Part shown: positions 18,320 to 27,023 of the stretch, in pieces
How positions within the stretch are numbered: position 1 is the stretch's first letter
Layout: each line of letters starts with the position of its first letter
Assembly (NCBI GenBank): GCA_934447715.1
Contig: CAKSER010000001.1
Coordinates: 1 to 64,000 of the forward strand
Direction: 5' to 3'
Source: an uncultured Eubacteriales bacterium
GTDB lineage: Bacteria; Bacillota; Clostridia; Oscillospirales; CAG-272
Length of the DNA stretch: 64,000 nucleotides
The notes under the pieces: model-generated
Told to the model about the DNA's origin: nothing
The model's input: only the letters and a program-made list of their open reading frames with translations
The model's database searches: none
Made by a program: the position numbers and the translations under genes

Positions 18320-19212
18320 CCCTTGGTACCACCTCTTGAAACTCCTGCCATGATCTTTTTGTGGAAGATCAGGAACAAAACGATCAGCGGAACCGAAATA
18401 ACGACAACCGCCGCCATCATTGCAGGGATATTTTCTCTTCCGAAGCCGTTTTCACGGATCTCCTGAATTCCGTTTGACACAAGATAATACTTCTCGTCGT
18501 CGGTGATCAGTCTCGGCCAGACATACGAGTTCCAGCACTCGATGATCTTCAGTATCGTAATCGTTACGATCGTCGGCTGGCAGATCGGGATCATTACCTT
18601 AAGAAGATATTTTAAATCCGACGTTCCGTCAACCTTTGCCGCACGGTAGATTTCGTCCGGAATCTGCTCGAAATTCTCTTTAAGAAGATATATGTAGAAA
18701 ACCGATGTCACCGACGGCAAAATCAAGCCTAAAAAGCTGTTTCGCATATTGAGATTTGTTATCGTCTGGAAGTTTGTAATGATAACAAGCTCTGTCGGGA
18801 TCATCATCAGCGATAGAAACAGCGTAAAGGCGAGGTTCTTTCCCTTAAATTTCAGCCTAGCAAAGGCAAATGCCGCAAGGACCGTTACAACAAGCATGAT
18901 TGCCGTTGTTGCAAGCGTGAATATCACCGTATTAAGAAAATATCTTTCTAAATTAACCGCCTTGAAGGCATCAATATAGTTCTGAAGGGTCGGGGAAAGT
19001 GTAAAGAACGAAGGAATATATTCGGAATTGTACGCTCCGTAGCTTTTTACCGATGTCAGAATCATCCAGTAGAAGGGAAAGAGAACGATCAGCGCCCAGA
19101 TTCCGAGAAAGCCGTATATCAGGCAGTTAAGAATTATTTTTCTTGCCTTTGCGCTTTTTTCAACCCTTTTATAATAGGCGCCCTGATCTGTTACTTTGTT
19201 TATTCTTGCCAT
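18316..19212 (-). CDS. ABC sugar-type permease (MalG/UgpE family)
   Basis: This is one half of the membrane channel of a carbohydrate-type importer. The 298 residues give about six membrane helices, and a cytoplasmic loop matches the EAA motif that docks the ATPase (around EIYRAAKVDGTSDLKYL, near residue 190). Its N terminus is extended and basic. It lies 14 bases after the first permease and overlaps the binding-protein start by four bases, showing tight translational coupling. Confidence 0.93.
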   Translation of the reverse strand: MARINKVTDQGAYYKRVEKSAKARKIILNCLIYGFLGIWALIVLFPFYWMILTSVKSYGAYNSEYIPSFFTLSPTLQNYIDAFKAVNLERYFLNTVIFTLATTAIMLVVTVLAAFAFARLKFKGKNLAFTLFLSLMMIPTELVIITNFQTITNLNMRNSFLGLILPSVTSVFYIYLLKENFEQIPDEIYRAAKVDGTSDLKYLLKVMIPICQPTIVTITILKIIECWNSYVWPRLITDDEKYYLVSNGIQEIRENGFGRENIPAMMAAVVVISVPLIVLFLIFHKKIMAGVSRGGTKG

Positions 19213-19226
19213 CTTCCTTCACCCCC

Positions 19227-20117
19227 TCACCGTTTTGCGTTCTTCCTGCTTATAAGCAGGTTTATTACCGTGATCGTAAGTACGATTGCAAACAGTATCA
19301 GCGCTGCCGCGGATGCATAGGATGGATAGCCTCCGCTGTCTCCGTAGAGCATGTCGTAAACATAGCCGACGATTGTATTCATTCCGGCAGCATTCAGATT
19401 TGTTCCGAAAAGCGCGACCGAATCGCTGTATGCCTTGAATGCTCCGATAAAGCCGGTGATGACCAGATAGAAGATCATCGGAGAGATCATCGGCAGGGTG
19501 ATTTTCGAAAAGGTTCTGAATTTTGATGTGCCGTCGATTTTTGCCGCCTTATAATAGGTCTGATCTACAGACGCAAGCGCGCTTGTGAGGATCAGAATCT
19601 TAAAGGGCATTACTATCCAGATTGTATAAAGGCACAAAACGAACATTTTTGCCCAGTACGGACCGTCGATGAAGTCAACCGACGCTCCGCCGAACCAGTT
19701 GATCAGCAGATTTACAAGCCCTTCGGAATACGGTGTCTTTTTGAACAGGATCATGAATACAAGTCCGACTGCAAGGGTGTTTGTGACGTACGGAAGAAAA
19801 TATACGGTCTGAAACAGCTCCTTGAGCGGCTTTATTGCGTTCAGTCCAAGGGAAATCAGCAGCGCGATTCCGGTTGAGAGCGGAACGGTTATTATTACCA
19901 GAATAAATGTATTCTTCAGAGCCTGAAGAAACAGCTCGTCGTGCAGCACATATGAGAAGTTGTAAAGTCCGGTTCCGAAAAAGGTCTGCGAGGCGGAATT
20001 GTAGCCCTCCTCAAACGAGTAAACGATTACGTCGACAAGAGGGTAGACCATGAAAAATCCGAGGAACAGAATTGCCGGCAGCAGGTAAAGCCAGCCCTTT
20101 AGGTTGTTTTTGAACAT
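19227..20117 (-). CDS. ABC sugar-type permease (MalF/UgpA family)
   Basis: This is the other half of the membrane channel. It has 296 residues with about six membrane helices, the first being LYLLPAILFLGFFMVYPLVD. The EAA loop reads YYKAAKIDGTSKFRTFSKITLP near residue 190. A GGAGGAAT ribosome site precedes the ATG. With the following permease it forms the heterodimer served by the upstream ATPase. Confidence 0.93.
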   Translation of the reverse strand: MFKNNLKGWLYLLPAILFLGFFMVYPLVDVIVYSFEEGYNSASQTFFGTGLYNFSYVLHDELFLQALKNTFILVIITVPLSTGIALLISLGLNAIKPLKELFQTVYFLPYVTNTLAVGLVFMILFKKTPYSEGLVNLLINWFGGASVDFIDGPYWAKMFVLCLYTIWIVMPFKILILTSALASVDQTYYKAAKIDGTSKFRTFSKITLPMISPMIFYLVITGFIGAFKAYSDSVALFGTNLNAAGMNTIVGYVYDMLYGDSGGYPSYASAAALILFAIVLTITVINLLISRKNAKR

Positions 20118-20133
20118 ATCTTATTCCTCCGCC

Positions 20134-21237
20134 TTACTCTGCCTCAAACGGGATTCTCTCTTCGGTATTTATGTCGAAGAGGAACACCTTGTTCGGCTTG
20201 AGCGAAAAGCTTACGGTTTCCTTTGAGGTGTCCGGCTTGCAGTCGCCGCTTATAATCGAACGAACTGTGGGGTTAAGTGACGAACTGTGGTTTGAAACCA
20301 CACTTACGTCTCTGCCCATGACCTCGATGCCGTTAAGCTTGCAGCAGAGCCTTCCGCTGTCCGAAAGGACAAAGCCCTCTGGTCTGATGCCGACATAAAC
20401 CTGTCTGTCCGACATGCTTTTGAGGTCGAGGACATCCTTTCCGTCAAGGAAGAGCTTGGAGTCCTTGACTTCTCCCTTAAAGACGTTTATTGCCGGGGTT
20501 CCGAGGAATTTTGCGACAAACAGATTTGCCGGGCTGTCGTAAACCTCCTGCGGCTTTCCGATCTGCTGGACAACTCCGTCCTTCATTACGACAATCAGAT
20601 CCGAGATGCTCATCGCCTCTTCCTGGTCGTGGGTTACAAACACTGTTGTGATGTTTGTTTCCTTCTGAATCCGCCTGATCTCCTCGCGCGTCTGAAGGCG
20701 AAGCCTTGCATCAAGGTTCGAAAGCGGCTCGTCAAGAAGAAGCACCTTCGGCATCTTGACAAGTGCGCGTGCAATTGCAACTCTCTGCTGCTGTCCGCCG
20801 GAAAGCTCGCTCGGCCTTCTGTCCATGAGCGCGTCGATCTGTACAAGCTTTGCTGCGGTCATTGCCTTTTCAAGCATCTGCTCCTTTGTCGGTCTTTCCT
20901 TGCCCTTGAGATTCTGCAGCGGAAAGAGGATGTTCTGCTTTACGGTAAGATGCGGATAAAGCGCGTAGTTCTGGAAAACGAGTCCGACTCCTCTGTTTTC
21001 GGGCGGAAGCTCTGTTACGTCATCCTCCCCGAAAAAGATTTTTCCGCTTGTCGGCTTTTCCAGTCCGCAGATGAGATTGAGCGCCGTGCTCTTTCCGCAG
21101 CCTGACGGTCCGAGAAGACCGATAAGCTTTCCGTCCGGGATTTCAAACGTAAAATCGTTTACGGCAATTACGTCCTCCTTGCTTTTTTTGTTCCTGTTCG
21201 GGAATTTCTTTGTGAGGTTTTGAAGAATGACCTTCAT
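20134..21237 (-). CDS. ABC transporter ATPase, MalK/UgpC/MsmK type
   Basis: The 367-residue protein powers the carbohydrate-type importer. Walker A is GLLGPSGCGKST near residue 41, the signature is LSGGQQQRVAIARAL near 146, Walker B is VLLLDEP, and the switch histidine is in VFVTHDQEEA. A C-terminal OB-type regulatory region follows (VGIRPEGFVL near 295). In this family the same ATPase may serve several importers. It is the first gene of the ATPase-permease-permease-binding protein operon, 68 bases after the FRG-domain gene. Confidence 0.93.
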   Translation of the reverse strand: MKVILQNLTKKFPNRNKKSKEDVIAVNDFTFEIPDGKLIGLLGPSGCGKSTALNLICGLEKPTSGKIFFGEDDVTELPPENRGVGLVFQNYALYPHLTVKQNILFPLQNLKGKERPTKEQMLEKAMTAAKLVQIDALMDRRPSELSGGQQQRVAIARALVKMPKVLLLDEPLSNLDARLRLQTREEIRRIQKETNITTVFVTHDQEEAMSISDLIVVMKDGVVQQIGKPQEVYDSPANLFVAKFLGTPAINVFKGEVKDSKLFLDGKDVLDLKSMSDRQVYVGIRPEGFVLSDSGRLCCKLNGIEVMGRDVSVVSNHSSSLNPTVRSIISGDCKPDTSKETVSFSLKPNKVFLFDINTEERIPFEAE

Positions 21238-21305
21238 GCTGTTATATTTCCTTCCTAATTATTTGCGGCTCTTACAGCAGACCGAAAAGGACTGCTATGG
21301 CATTT

Positions 21306-22118
21306 TTATTTTGAGGGCTGCTTAACATAATAGTGTCTTGCAAGAGATCTTGAAAGACCGTCAAGGCCGGGATAGATTATTCTTTCGCTGATATTGAACT
21401 GATCGAGCAGGTCGCGTACCTCCCAGCGCAGCTCCTTTTTTATAATGTATCTTACGGTTCTTTCGGTATGGTTTTCAAGGTATCCCTCGATATCCGTAAT
21501 TCCGTTCGGGATTATCGAGAAGAAGGAATACTGGTTGATGATTCTCTGATCTACCGACGGAGGCTCTATATTGACAAACGCCTCGCTTCCCATGTCGAGG
21601 TCATACTGCTCAAGCGAGCTTACGACAGATGTAAGAAGATCGACAGAGAAGACAAATGTTTTTTCTCTCTTTAAAGCATCAAGATACCTTTCCGGCAGAT
21701 ATTTTGCAATATCGTGCATGTCAAAGCGCCAGACGACCGCGTCTCTTTTCTCGAGCTTGTCGAAATTGCTCTCGGTGTTTGCAAAATGAAGCGCGATAAG
21801 AGGAGATCTTGTCCAGTCGAGCAGCCTTGTCGGAAGCCCGTGGTGCTGCCCGAGCATCATCTGCTTCCATACCGATGCGTTCAGCGTCGGATCGTCGATG
21901 CTGGCGTATTTTGTAAAGCTTCTCAGAATCGACGGCTCAAGCTCCTTATAAAGATGCTTGCAGTTCATGCGTAAGCTTGTCGTCAGCTTGAATCTTGCAT
22001 CCGGCAGCCCCCTGAAAAAGTACGTGCTGCGAAGTCTTCCGATTTCTTGGTTGAAGGTCTGGTCGGAAATCAAATTCATAATTTTTTCGATGCTGTCAAC
22101 AACAACTGTTTCAATCAT
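21306..22118 (-). CDS. FRG-domain protein
   Basis: The 270-residue soluble protein carries the FRG domain, named after its Phe-Arg-Gly motif. Here the motif is in TYFFRGLPDARFKL near residue 35, and the second conserved block HHGLPTRLLDWTRSPLIALHFA is near 93. The biochemical role of FRG domains is unsettled; they are often found in accessory or defence-related loci. No second effector domain is visible. The gene lies directly upstream of, and in line with, the sugar-type importer operon, and diverges from the guanine-riboswitch operon. GGGGAAAG upstream is the ribosome site. Confidence 0.85.
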   Translation of the reverse strand: MIETVVVDSIEKIMNLISDQTFNQEIGRLRSTYFFRGLPDARFKLTTSLRMNCKHLYKELEPSILRSFTKYASIDDPTLNASVWKQMMLGQHHGLPTRLLDWTRSPLIALHFANTESNFDKLEKRDAVVWRFDMHDIAKYLPERYLDALKREKTFVFSVDLLTSVVSSLEQYDLDMGSEAFVNIEPPSVDQRIINQYSFFSIIPNGITDIEGYLENHTERTVRYIIKKELRWEVRDLLDQFNISERIIYPGLDGLSRSLARHYYVKQPSK

Positions 22119-22393
22119 TTTTTTGCTTTCCCCGTTATTTATATATTAATGTAATTTAAATTGCTGTTTACGCTTAAAGCGGCATTAAAGGCTTTAAGCC
22201 GACCGTTTATCACATTCCATATTATTGTAGCATAAATAACGGCAAAAGAAAAGGGGTAATGACAAAGTTAAAAAGCGGATTTCAAAAAAAGACAGCATTT
22301 TAAAGGTGATTTGTGACTTATGCTAATTGAGAGCCGATATTTGCCGCTTTGATTTGCCAATGTCACAAAAATGTACAAATTTTAAATTGAATG

Positions 22394-22422
22394 TTGACAA
22401 ACCGGATCGAATAAGCTATAAT
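22394..22422 (+). promoter_or_regulatory. Sigma-A promoter of the nucleoside importer operon
   Basis: TTGACA (22394-22399) and TATAAT (22417-22422) are perfect consensus with a 17-base spacer; transcription would start near 22429, upstream of the guanine riboswitch. In the 658-base divergent region (22119-22776) this promoter, the aptamer and its terminator are the only features I can support. Confidence 0.9.
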
Positions 22423-22505
22423 TTGATTGTGATTCCGGTTGATTTTGGCTTTGTCGGACGATCTCGGACAGGCATACTTGGAATTGAAAGTCAAATGAAT
22501 ATTTT

Positions 22506-22573
22506 GCCGATATAAATCCGGAGAGATGGTCCGGATGTCTCTACCGCAACACCGTTTTGTTGTGACTATTGGT
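22506..22573 (+). ncRNA. Guanine-type purine riboswitch aptamer
   Basis: The three-way junction can be laid out fully. P1 pairs GCCGATA (22506-22512) with TATTGGT (22567-22573). P2 pairs ATCCGGA with TCCGGAT around the loop GAGATGG (consensus GAUAUGG). The junction J2/3 reads TGTCTCTACC, close to the consensus. P3 carries the CCG-type loop. The specificity base in GACTAT (22566) is C, which predicts guanine or hypoxanthine rather than adenine. The U in CTACC argues against the 2'-deoxyguanosine variant. Confidence 0.93.
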
Positions 22574-22629
22574 TGTTTTCGAACGCATGATCGCTTTTTT
22601 CTTTTTGAGTGTATTATGGGCGTTTGTCG

Positions 22630-22670
22630 GCAGGCCCTTTTCTGTTTATGGGTCTGCATTTTTATTTTTT
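22630..22670 (+). terminator. Terminator controlled by the guanine riboswitch
   Basis: GCAGGCCC (22630-22637) pairs with GGGTCTGC (22650-22657), with one G-T pair, followed by a T-rich run (22658-22670). It sits between the aptamer and the first gene, so guanine binding would stop transcription. Confidence 0.85.
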
Positions 22671-22776
22671 AGGGTTTACATTTTCGGCATATTATGATTT
22701 TCGGGCTTTTTTCCTTTTGATGTAATTAAATTTACATATATTTTTCAAATTTCAAACTTATTTGGAGGAACAGGAA

Positions 22777-24078
22777 ATGAAAAAACTGCTCGCAATAGTT
22801 TTGGCAGCGCTCATGGTTTTTGCTCTTTGTGCTTGTACAAACGGCGGTGACAAGGGCAACGAAACAAAGGCACCCAACGACAGCAAGGCAGAGGAATCAA
22901 AGGGCTCCGACGAGAGCAAGTCGGACGATACTCCCACAGAGACAAAGAATGTTAAGGTCGGTCTTATCTGCATCGGCGATGAAAACGACCAGGGCTACAC
23001 CTACAACTTTATCCGTGCGACAGAGACTGCTTCCGAGGCGCTCAAGGCAAAGGGAATCAATGTTGAATGGGTAATCAAGTACAATCTTATTGAGGGCGAT
23101 CCGGTCGCTGTTGCAAATGAAGAGCTTGCAGAGGACGGATGTGCAATCATTTTCAACAACTCCTACGGACAGGAGCCGGCTATGCTTCAGGTTGCTCCGG
23201 AATATCCGAACGTTCAGTTCGTCGGAATGACAAACGAGGGCAGCTGGAAGGACGATCTTCCGAATACACATAACGCATTCAACCGCATCCACGAGGGCCG
23301 CTATGTTGCAGGCGTCGTTGCAGGTCTCAAGCTTCAGGAAATGATCGACAAGGGCGAGATCAAGGAGGATGAGGCAGTTATCGGCTACGTAGGAGCTTAC
23401 TCCTTTGCAGAGGTTGTTTCCGGTTATACAGCATACTTCCTCGGTGCACGCTCTGTTTGCCCGTCTGTAACAATGAAGGTTCAGTTCGTCGGCTCTTGGT
23501 CTGACGCGACACTCGAGGCAAACGCAGCTCAGGCTCTTATCGACCAGGGATGCGTACTTATCTCCCAGCACTCGGACAACACTACTCCGGCTACAACAGC
23601 AGAGTCCAACGGTGTATTCCACACAGGCTACAACGCAGATATGATCGCAGCAGCTCCGAAGGCTTCCATCATTTCCACAAGAATTGACTGGACAAACTAC
23701 TTTGTATATGCTATCGAGAGCGTTGCAAACGGCAAGGAATTTGATCAGGACTACAGCCACGGCATGAAGGAAGGCGAAGTAGTTCTTACAACACTCAACA
23801 AGGATATCGCAGCAGAGGGAACCGAAGAGAAGATCGCCGAGGTTATCGAGAAGATCTCGAACGGCGAAATCAAGGTATTTGACCTTGACAAGTTCACTGT
23901 TGACGGAAAGAAGGTCGAGTCGTATACCGCAATCGACACCAACGGCGACTTTGTTCCGGATGAGGGCGAGGCTATCTGGGACGGCGAGTTCCATGAGTCG
24001 GATACCTCCAAGCTCATGTCCGCACCGTACTTCAATCTTGCAATCGACGGAATTACAAGACTTAACGAAAAGTATTAA
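22777..24078 (+). CDS. BMP-family nucleoside-binding lipoprotein
   Basis: This is the substrate-binding lipoprotein of a purine nucleoside importer of the BmpA/Med (PnrA-like) family. The signal peptide ends in a lipobox (ALCAC), followed by an acidic linker to about residue 52 and the BMP domain starting VKVGLICIGDENDQGYTYNF. The Asp-rich ligand loop and the NGVFHTGYNAD and RIDWTNYF segments follow. The ATG at 22777 is preferred over an upstream TTG because GGAGG lies between them; 433 residues. Together with the guanine riboswitch and the three transporter genes below, this resembles guanosine importers such as Bacillus NupNOPQ. Confidence 0.93.
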   Translation: MKKLLAIVLAALMVFALCACTNGGDKGNETKAPNDSKAEESKGSDESKSDDTPTETKNVKVGLICIGDENDQGYTYNFIRATETASEALKAKGINVEWVIKYNLIEGDPVAVANEELAEDGCAIIFNNSYGQEPAMLQVAPEYPNVQFVGMTNEGSWKDDLPNTHNAFNRIHEGRYVAGVVAGLKLQEMIDKGEIKEDEAVIGYVGAYSFAEVVSGYTAYFLGARSVCPSVTMKVQFVGSWSDATLEANAAQALIDQGCVLISQHSDNTTPATTAESNGVFHTGYNADMIAAAPKASIISTRIDWTNYFVYAIESVANGKEFDQDYSHGMKEGEVVLTTLNKDIAAEGTEEKIAEVIEKISNGEIKVFDLDKFTVDGKKVESYTAIDTNGDFVPDEGEAIWDGEFHESDTSKLMSAPYFNLAIDGITRLNEKY

Positions 24079-24096
24079 TAGAGCTTAAATTGAAAA

Positions 24097-24124
24097 GGGG
24101 CTGTCCTTCCTTTGGGATGGCCCC
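24097..24124 (+). other. Stem-loop after the binding-protein gene
   Basis: GGGGCTGTCC (24097-24106) pairs with GGATGGCCCC (24115-24124) as a 10-bp stem with two G-T pairs, but no T-run follows. Such hairpins can stabilise the binding-protein transcript or end part of transcription, giving more binding protein than transporter. The 292-base spacer 24079-24370 also holds a smaller hairpin (AGCGC/GCGCT, 24182-24206) and a short GCCCTCGGGC-T6 element near 24313; no coding sequence is apparent. Confidence 0.6.
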
Positions 24125-24370
24125 TATATCCGATTTAATACGGGAAATTTTCGGCGGTAAACATATAAGCGATAAACGCGCAGCGCACCGGCTTTGTGCC
24201 AGCGCTTGTAATGTTTTATATAGGCTGCTCATGCGCTGACGGGAGAGTCTGAAAAGGGCTTTGCCGTGAACGTATGAAGAAAGGTTCTATGAACGAAAAG
24301 TTCTGTTTAAACTGCCCTCGGGCTTTTTTGCCGGACACAAAGAATTAAAAAACAGAAAGGACGATGTCTC

Positions 24371-25906
24371 ATGCAGGAAAACTGTGCCGTTAAAATGAGA
24401 AACATCACAAAATCCTTCGGATCGGTAGTTGCCAACAAGGATGTGTGGCTGGATATCCGAAAAGGTGAAATTCTCTCACTGCTCGGAGAAAACGGCTCCG
24501 GAAAAACAACGCTGATGAACATGCTGTCGGGTATCTACTACCCGGATTCCGGAGAAATTTATGTAAACGATGAAGAGGTTACGATCTCGTCGCCTAAGGA
24601 TGCCTTCAAATACGGTATCGGAATGATTCATCAGCATTTCAAGCTTGTTGATGTTCTTACGGCTGCGGAAAATGTTATCCTCGGTCTTAACGAGGGCAAA
24701 AGCATTCTTGACCTCAAGGCTGTAGGCAAGAAGATCGAAGAGATCAACGAAAAGTACAGCTTCAATGTTGACCCGCAGAAAAAGGTTTATGACATGTCTG
24801 TTTCGGAAAAGCAGACACTTGAGATCGTCAAGGTTCTTTACAGGGGCGCGGATATCCTGATTCTTGACGAGCCGACGGCGGTGCTTACTCCGCAGGAGAC
24901 CGAAAGGCTGTTCAACATTTTAAGAAAAATGAGAGCGGACGGAAAGGCGATCGTAATAATCACGCACAAGCTTCATGAGGTAATGGAGCTTGCCGACAGG
25001 GTTGCGGTTTTAAGAAAGGGCACGTTTGTCGGAGATATGCTTGTAAAGGATACGACGCAGCAGGAAATGACCAACATGATGGTCGGACGTCCGATTTCGC
25101 TCAATATCGACAGACCCGAGCCGGTCGATCCCGTTGACAGACTATCGGTTCAGAATCTTACCGTTGTCGACGGAGAGGGAATCAAGAAGCTTGACAATGT
25201 CACCTTCACCGCACGCGGAGGAGAGATCCTCGGAATTGCCGGAATTGCCGGCTCCGGTCAGAAGGAGCTGCTTGAGTCGATTGCCGGTCTTTGTACAGTT
25301 CAGTCCGGATCGATCAGATATACACCGAAGGACAGCGAGCCGTCCGAGCTTGTCGGCAAGACGCCGATGCAGATCAAGGACGCAGGCGTTGCTCTTGCCT
25401 TTGTTCCGGAGGACAGACTCGGAATGGGCCTTGTCGGCGGAATGGGCATGACAGAAAACATGCTTTTACGCTATTGGAGAAGGGGAAAGGGCGTTTTCAT
25501 CCACCGCAAGGATCCGAATGCGCTTGCTTTACAGGTCATGAAGGAGCTTGAGGTCGTCACTCCGGATGTTGACTATCCCGTAAGACGTCTTTCGGGAGGA
25601 AATGTACAAAAGGTGCTTGTCGGAAGAGAAATTGCTTCGTCTCCGTCGGTGCTTATGAGTGCATATGCGGTTCGCGGACTTGATATAAATACCTCATATA
25701 CGATATACAACCTCATGACAGAGCAGAAGAAAAAGGGTGTTGCCGTAATTTTTGTCGGCGAGGATCTCGATGTGCTTCTTGAGCTCTGCGACAGAATTCT
25801 TGTTCTTTACGACGGAAAGGTTTCCGGAGTTGTCGATGCAAGAAACGTAACAAAGGAAGAGGTTGGAATGCTAATGACAAGGTTGAACGGAAGGGGAGAG
25901 AAGTAA
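24371..25906 (+). CDS. Nucleoside ABC importer ATPase with two NBDs (NupO/YufO type)
   Basis: The 511-residue protein carries both ATPase domains of the importer in one chain, like sugar RbsA-type proteins. The first domain has GENGSGKTTLMNMLSG near residue 38, VSEKQTLEIVKVL and ILDEPTAVL. The second starts near 260, with IAGSGQKELL as Walker A and the signature RRLSGGNVQKVLVGRE. Its Walker B region reads VLMSAYAVRGLD without the usual catalytic Glu, as is common in the second domain of this family. The gene ends one base before the permease. Confidence 0.94.
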   Translation: MQENCAVKMRNITKSFGSVVANKDVWLDIRKGEILSLLGENGSGKTTLMNMLSGIYYPDSGEIYVNDEEVTISSPKDAFKYGIGMIHQHFKLVDVLTAAENVILGLNEGKSILDLKAVGKKIEEINEKYSFNVDPQKKVYDMSVSEKQTLEIVKVLYRGADILILDEPTAVLTPQETERLFNILRKMRADGKAIVIITHKLHEVMELADRVAVLRKGTFVGDMLVKDTTQQEMTNMMVGRPISLNIDRPEPVDPVDRLSVQNLTVVDGEGIKKLDNVTFTARGGEILGIAGIAGSGQKELLESIAGLCTVQSGSIRYTPKDSEPSELVGKTPMQIKDAGVALAFVPEDRLGMGLVGGMGMTENMLLRYWRRGKGVFIHRKDPNALALQVMKELEVVTPDVDYPVRRLSGGNVQKVLVGREIASSPSVLMSAYAVRGLDINTSYTIYNLMTEQKKKGVAVIFVGEDLDVLLELCDRILVLYDGKVSGVVDARNVTKEEVGMLMTRLNGRGEK

Positions 25907-25907
25907 A

Positions 25908-27023
25908 ATGGCAAACAAAGAAAAAAAAGCCGCGCTTTTCCACCTTGCCAAACGCAGCGATGTGCCGAAATGGCAGGTATGGACAATACGAATCGGATCG
26001 TTTTTCTTTGCGATCCTGATCGGTGCGCTGATATTCCTTTTGATCGGGAACAATCCTGTAACGGCATATTCGACGATGATAAACGGCTCGCTCGGAAAAA
26101 GCGTTGCCTTCAGGGATACGCTTAAAAACGTAATTCCGCTTCTCGGAACCGCGCTTGCGATTGCCCCCTGCTTTAAGATGCGCTTCTGGAACATCGGAGC
26201 CGAGGGACAGATCACTGCCGGTGCGATCGGCGCATCGTTTATTGCTCTTACCTTTGCAGGCAAGATGCCGTCGGCACTTCTCCTTATTCTGATGGGACTT
26301 ACAGGCGCTTTGTTCGGTGCGATCTGGGCATGCATCCCGGCGGTATTCAAGGCAAAGTGGGGAACAAACGAGACCCTGTTTACACTTATGATGAACTATA
26401 TTGCAATCGGACTTGTAAAATGGCTGCAGGGCGGTCCTTGGGAAGGAAAACCGGGAAGCCAGATAATTCCTAAGTTCAGCACCGATGCAGTTCTGCCGAA
26501 GGTTTTCGGCGTTCACTGCGGATGGATAATCGTTCTTGCCCTTGTAATTTTCATTTTTGTATACATGAAATATACAAAGCACGGCTATGAAATTTCGGTA
26601 ATCGGAGAGAGTGTCAACACTGCACGCTATGCCGGAATGAATGTTGCAAAAATAACCGTTCGGACAATGCTTCTTTCGGGTGCGATCTGCGGACTTGTCG
26701 GATTTATGGTTGCTTCCGGAGTACATAAGACACTGTATGCGGATGTTGCAGGCGGTGTCGGCTTTACCGCGATTACCGTTGCATGGCTTGCACAGCTCAA
26801 TCCGTTTGTGATGATTGTAATTTCATTTATCCTTGCGGTTTTGAGCAAGGGAGCAAGTTCGCTTCAGACATCAATGAAGGTTCCGACATCGATTTCGGAT
26901 GTCATTACCGGTGTATTCCTGTTCTGCATGCTTGCATGTGAGTTCTTTATAAACTACAAGATTATAGTCAACCGGGCAAGTAAGCCGAATAAACCGAATA
27001 AAGAGGAGGTAAAGGCACAATGA
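25908..27023 (+). CDS. Nucleoside ABC importer permease (NupP/YufP type)
   Basis: This is one of two permeases of the BMP-family importer. It has 371 residues with a charged cytoplasmic N terminus and about ten hydrophobic segments. Family segments include the GTALAIAPCFKMRFWNIGAEG region near residue 80, where GAEGQ is a family hallmark, and WGTNETLFTLMMNYIA near 150. It overlaps the next permease gene by four bases and lies directly behind the ATPase gene. Confidence 0.93.
   Translation: MANKEKKAALFHLAKRSDVPKWQVWTIRIGSFFFAILIGALIFLLIGNNPVTAYSTMINGSLGKSVAFRDTLKNVIPLLGTALAIAPCFKMRFWNIGAEGQITAGAIGASFIALTFAGKMPSALLLILMGLTGALFGAIWACIPAVFKAKWGTNETLFTLMMNYIAIGLVKWLQGGPWEGKPGSQIIPKFSTDAVLPKVFGVHCGWIIVLALVIFIFVYMKYTKHGYEISVIGESVNTARYAGMNVAKITVRTMLLSGAICGLVGFMVASGVHKTLYADVAGGVGFTAITVAWLAQLNPFVMIVISFILAVLSKGASSLQTSMKVPTSISDVITGVFLFCMLACEFFINYKIIVNRASKPNKPNKEEVKAQ

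Noticed and set aside
22506..22573. Adenine or 2'-deoxyguanosine riboswitch
   Set aside because: The specificity base at 22566 is C, which excludes adenine, and the U of the CTACC junction is kept, unlike the deoxyguanosine variant.
22897..23994. Long minus-strand open frame (365 codons)
   Set aside because: It lies wholly inside the BMP lipoprotein gene on the other strand, is rich in Cys and rare residues, and has no ribosome site or family match; it is a shadow frame.
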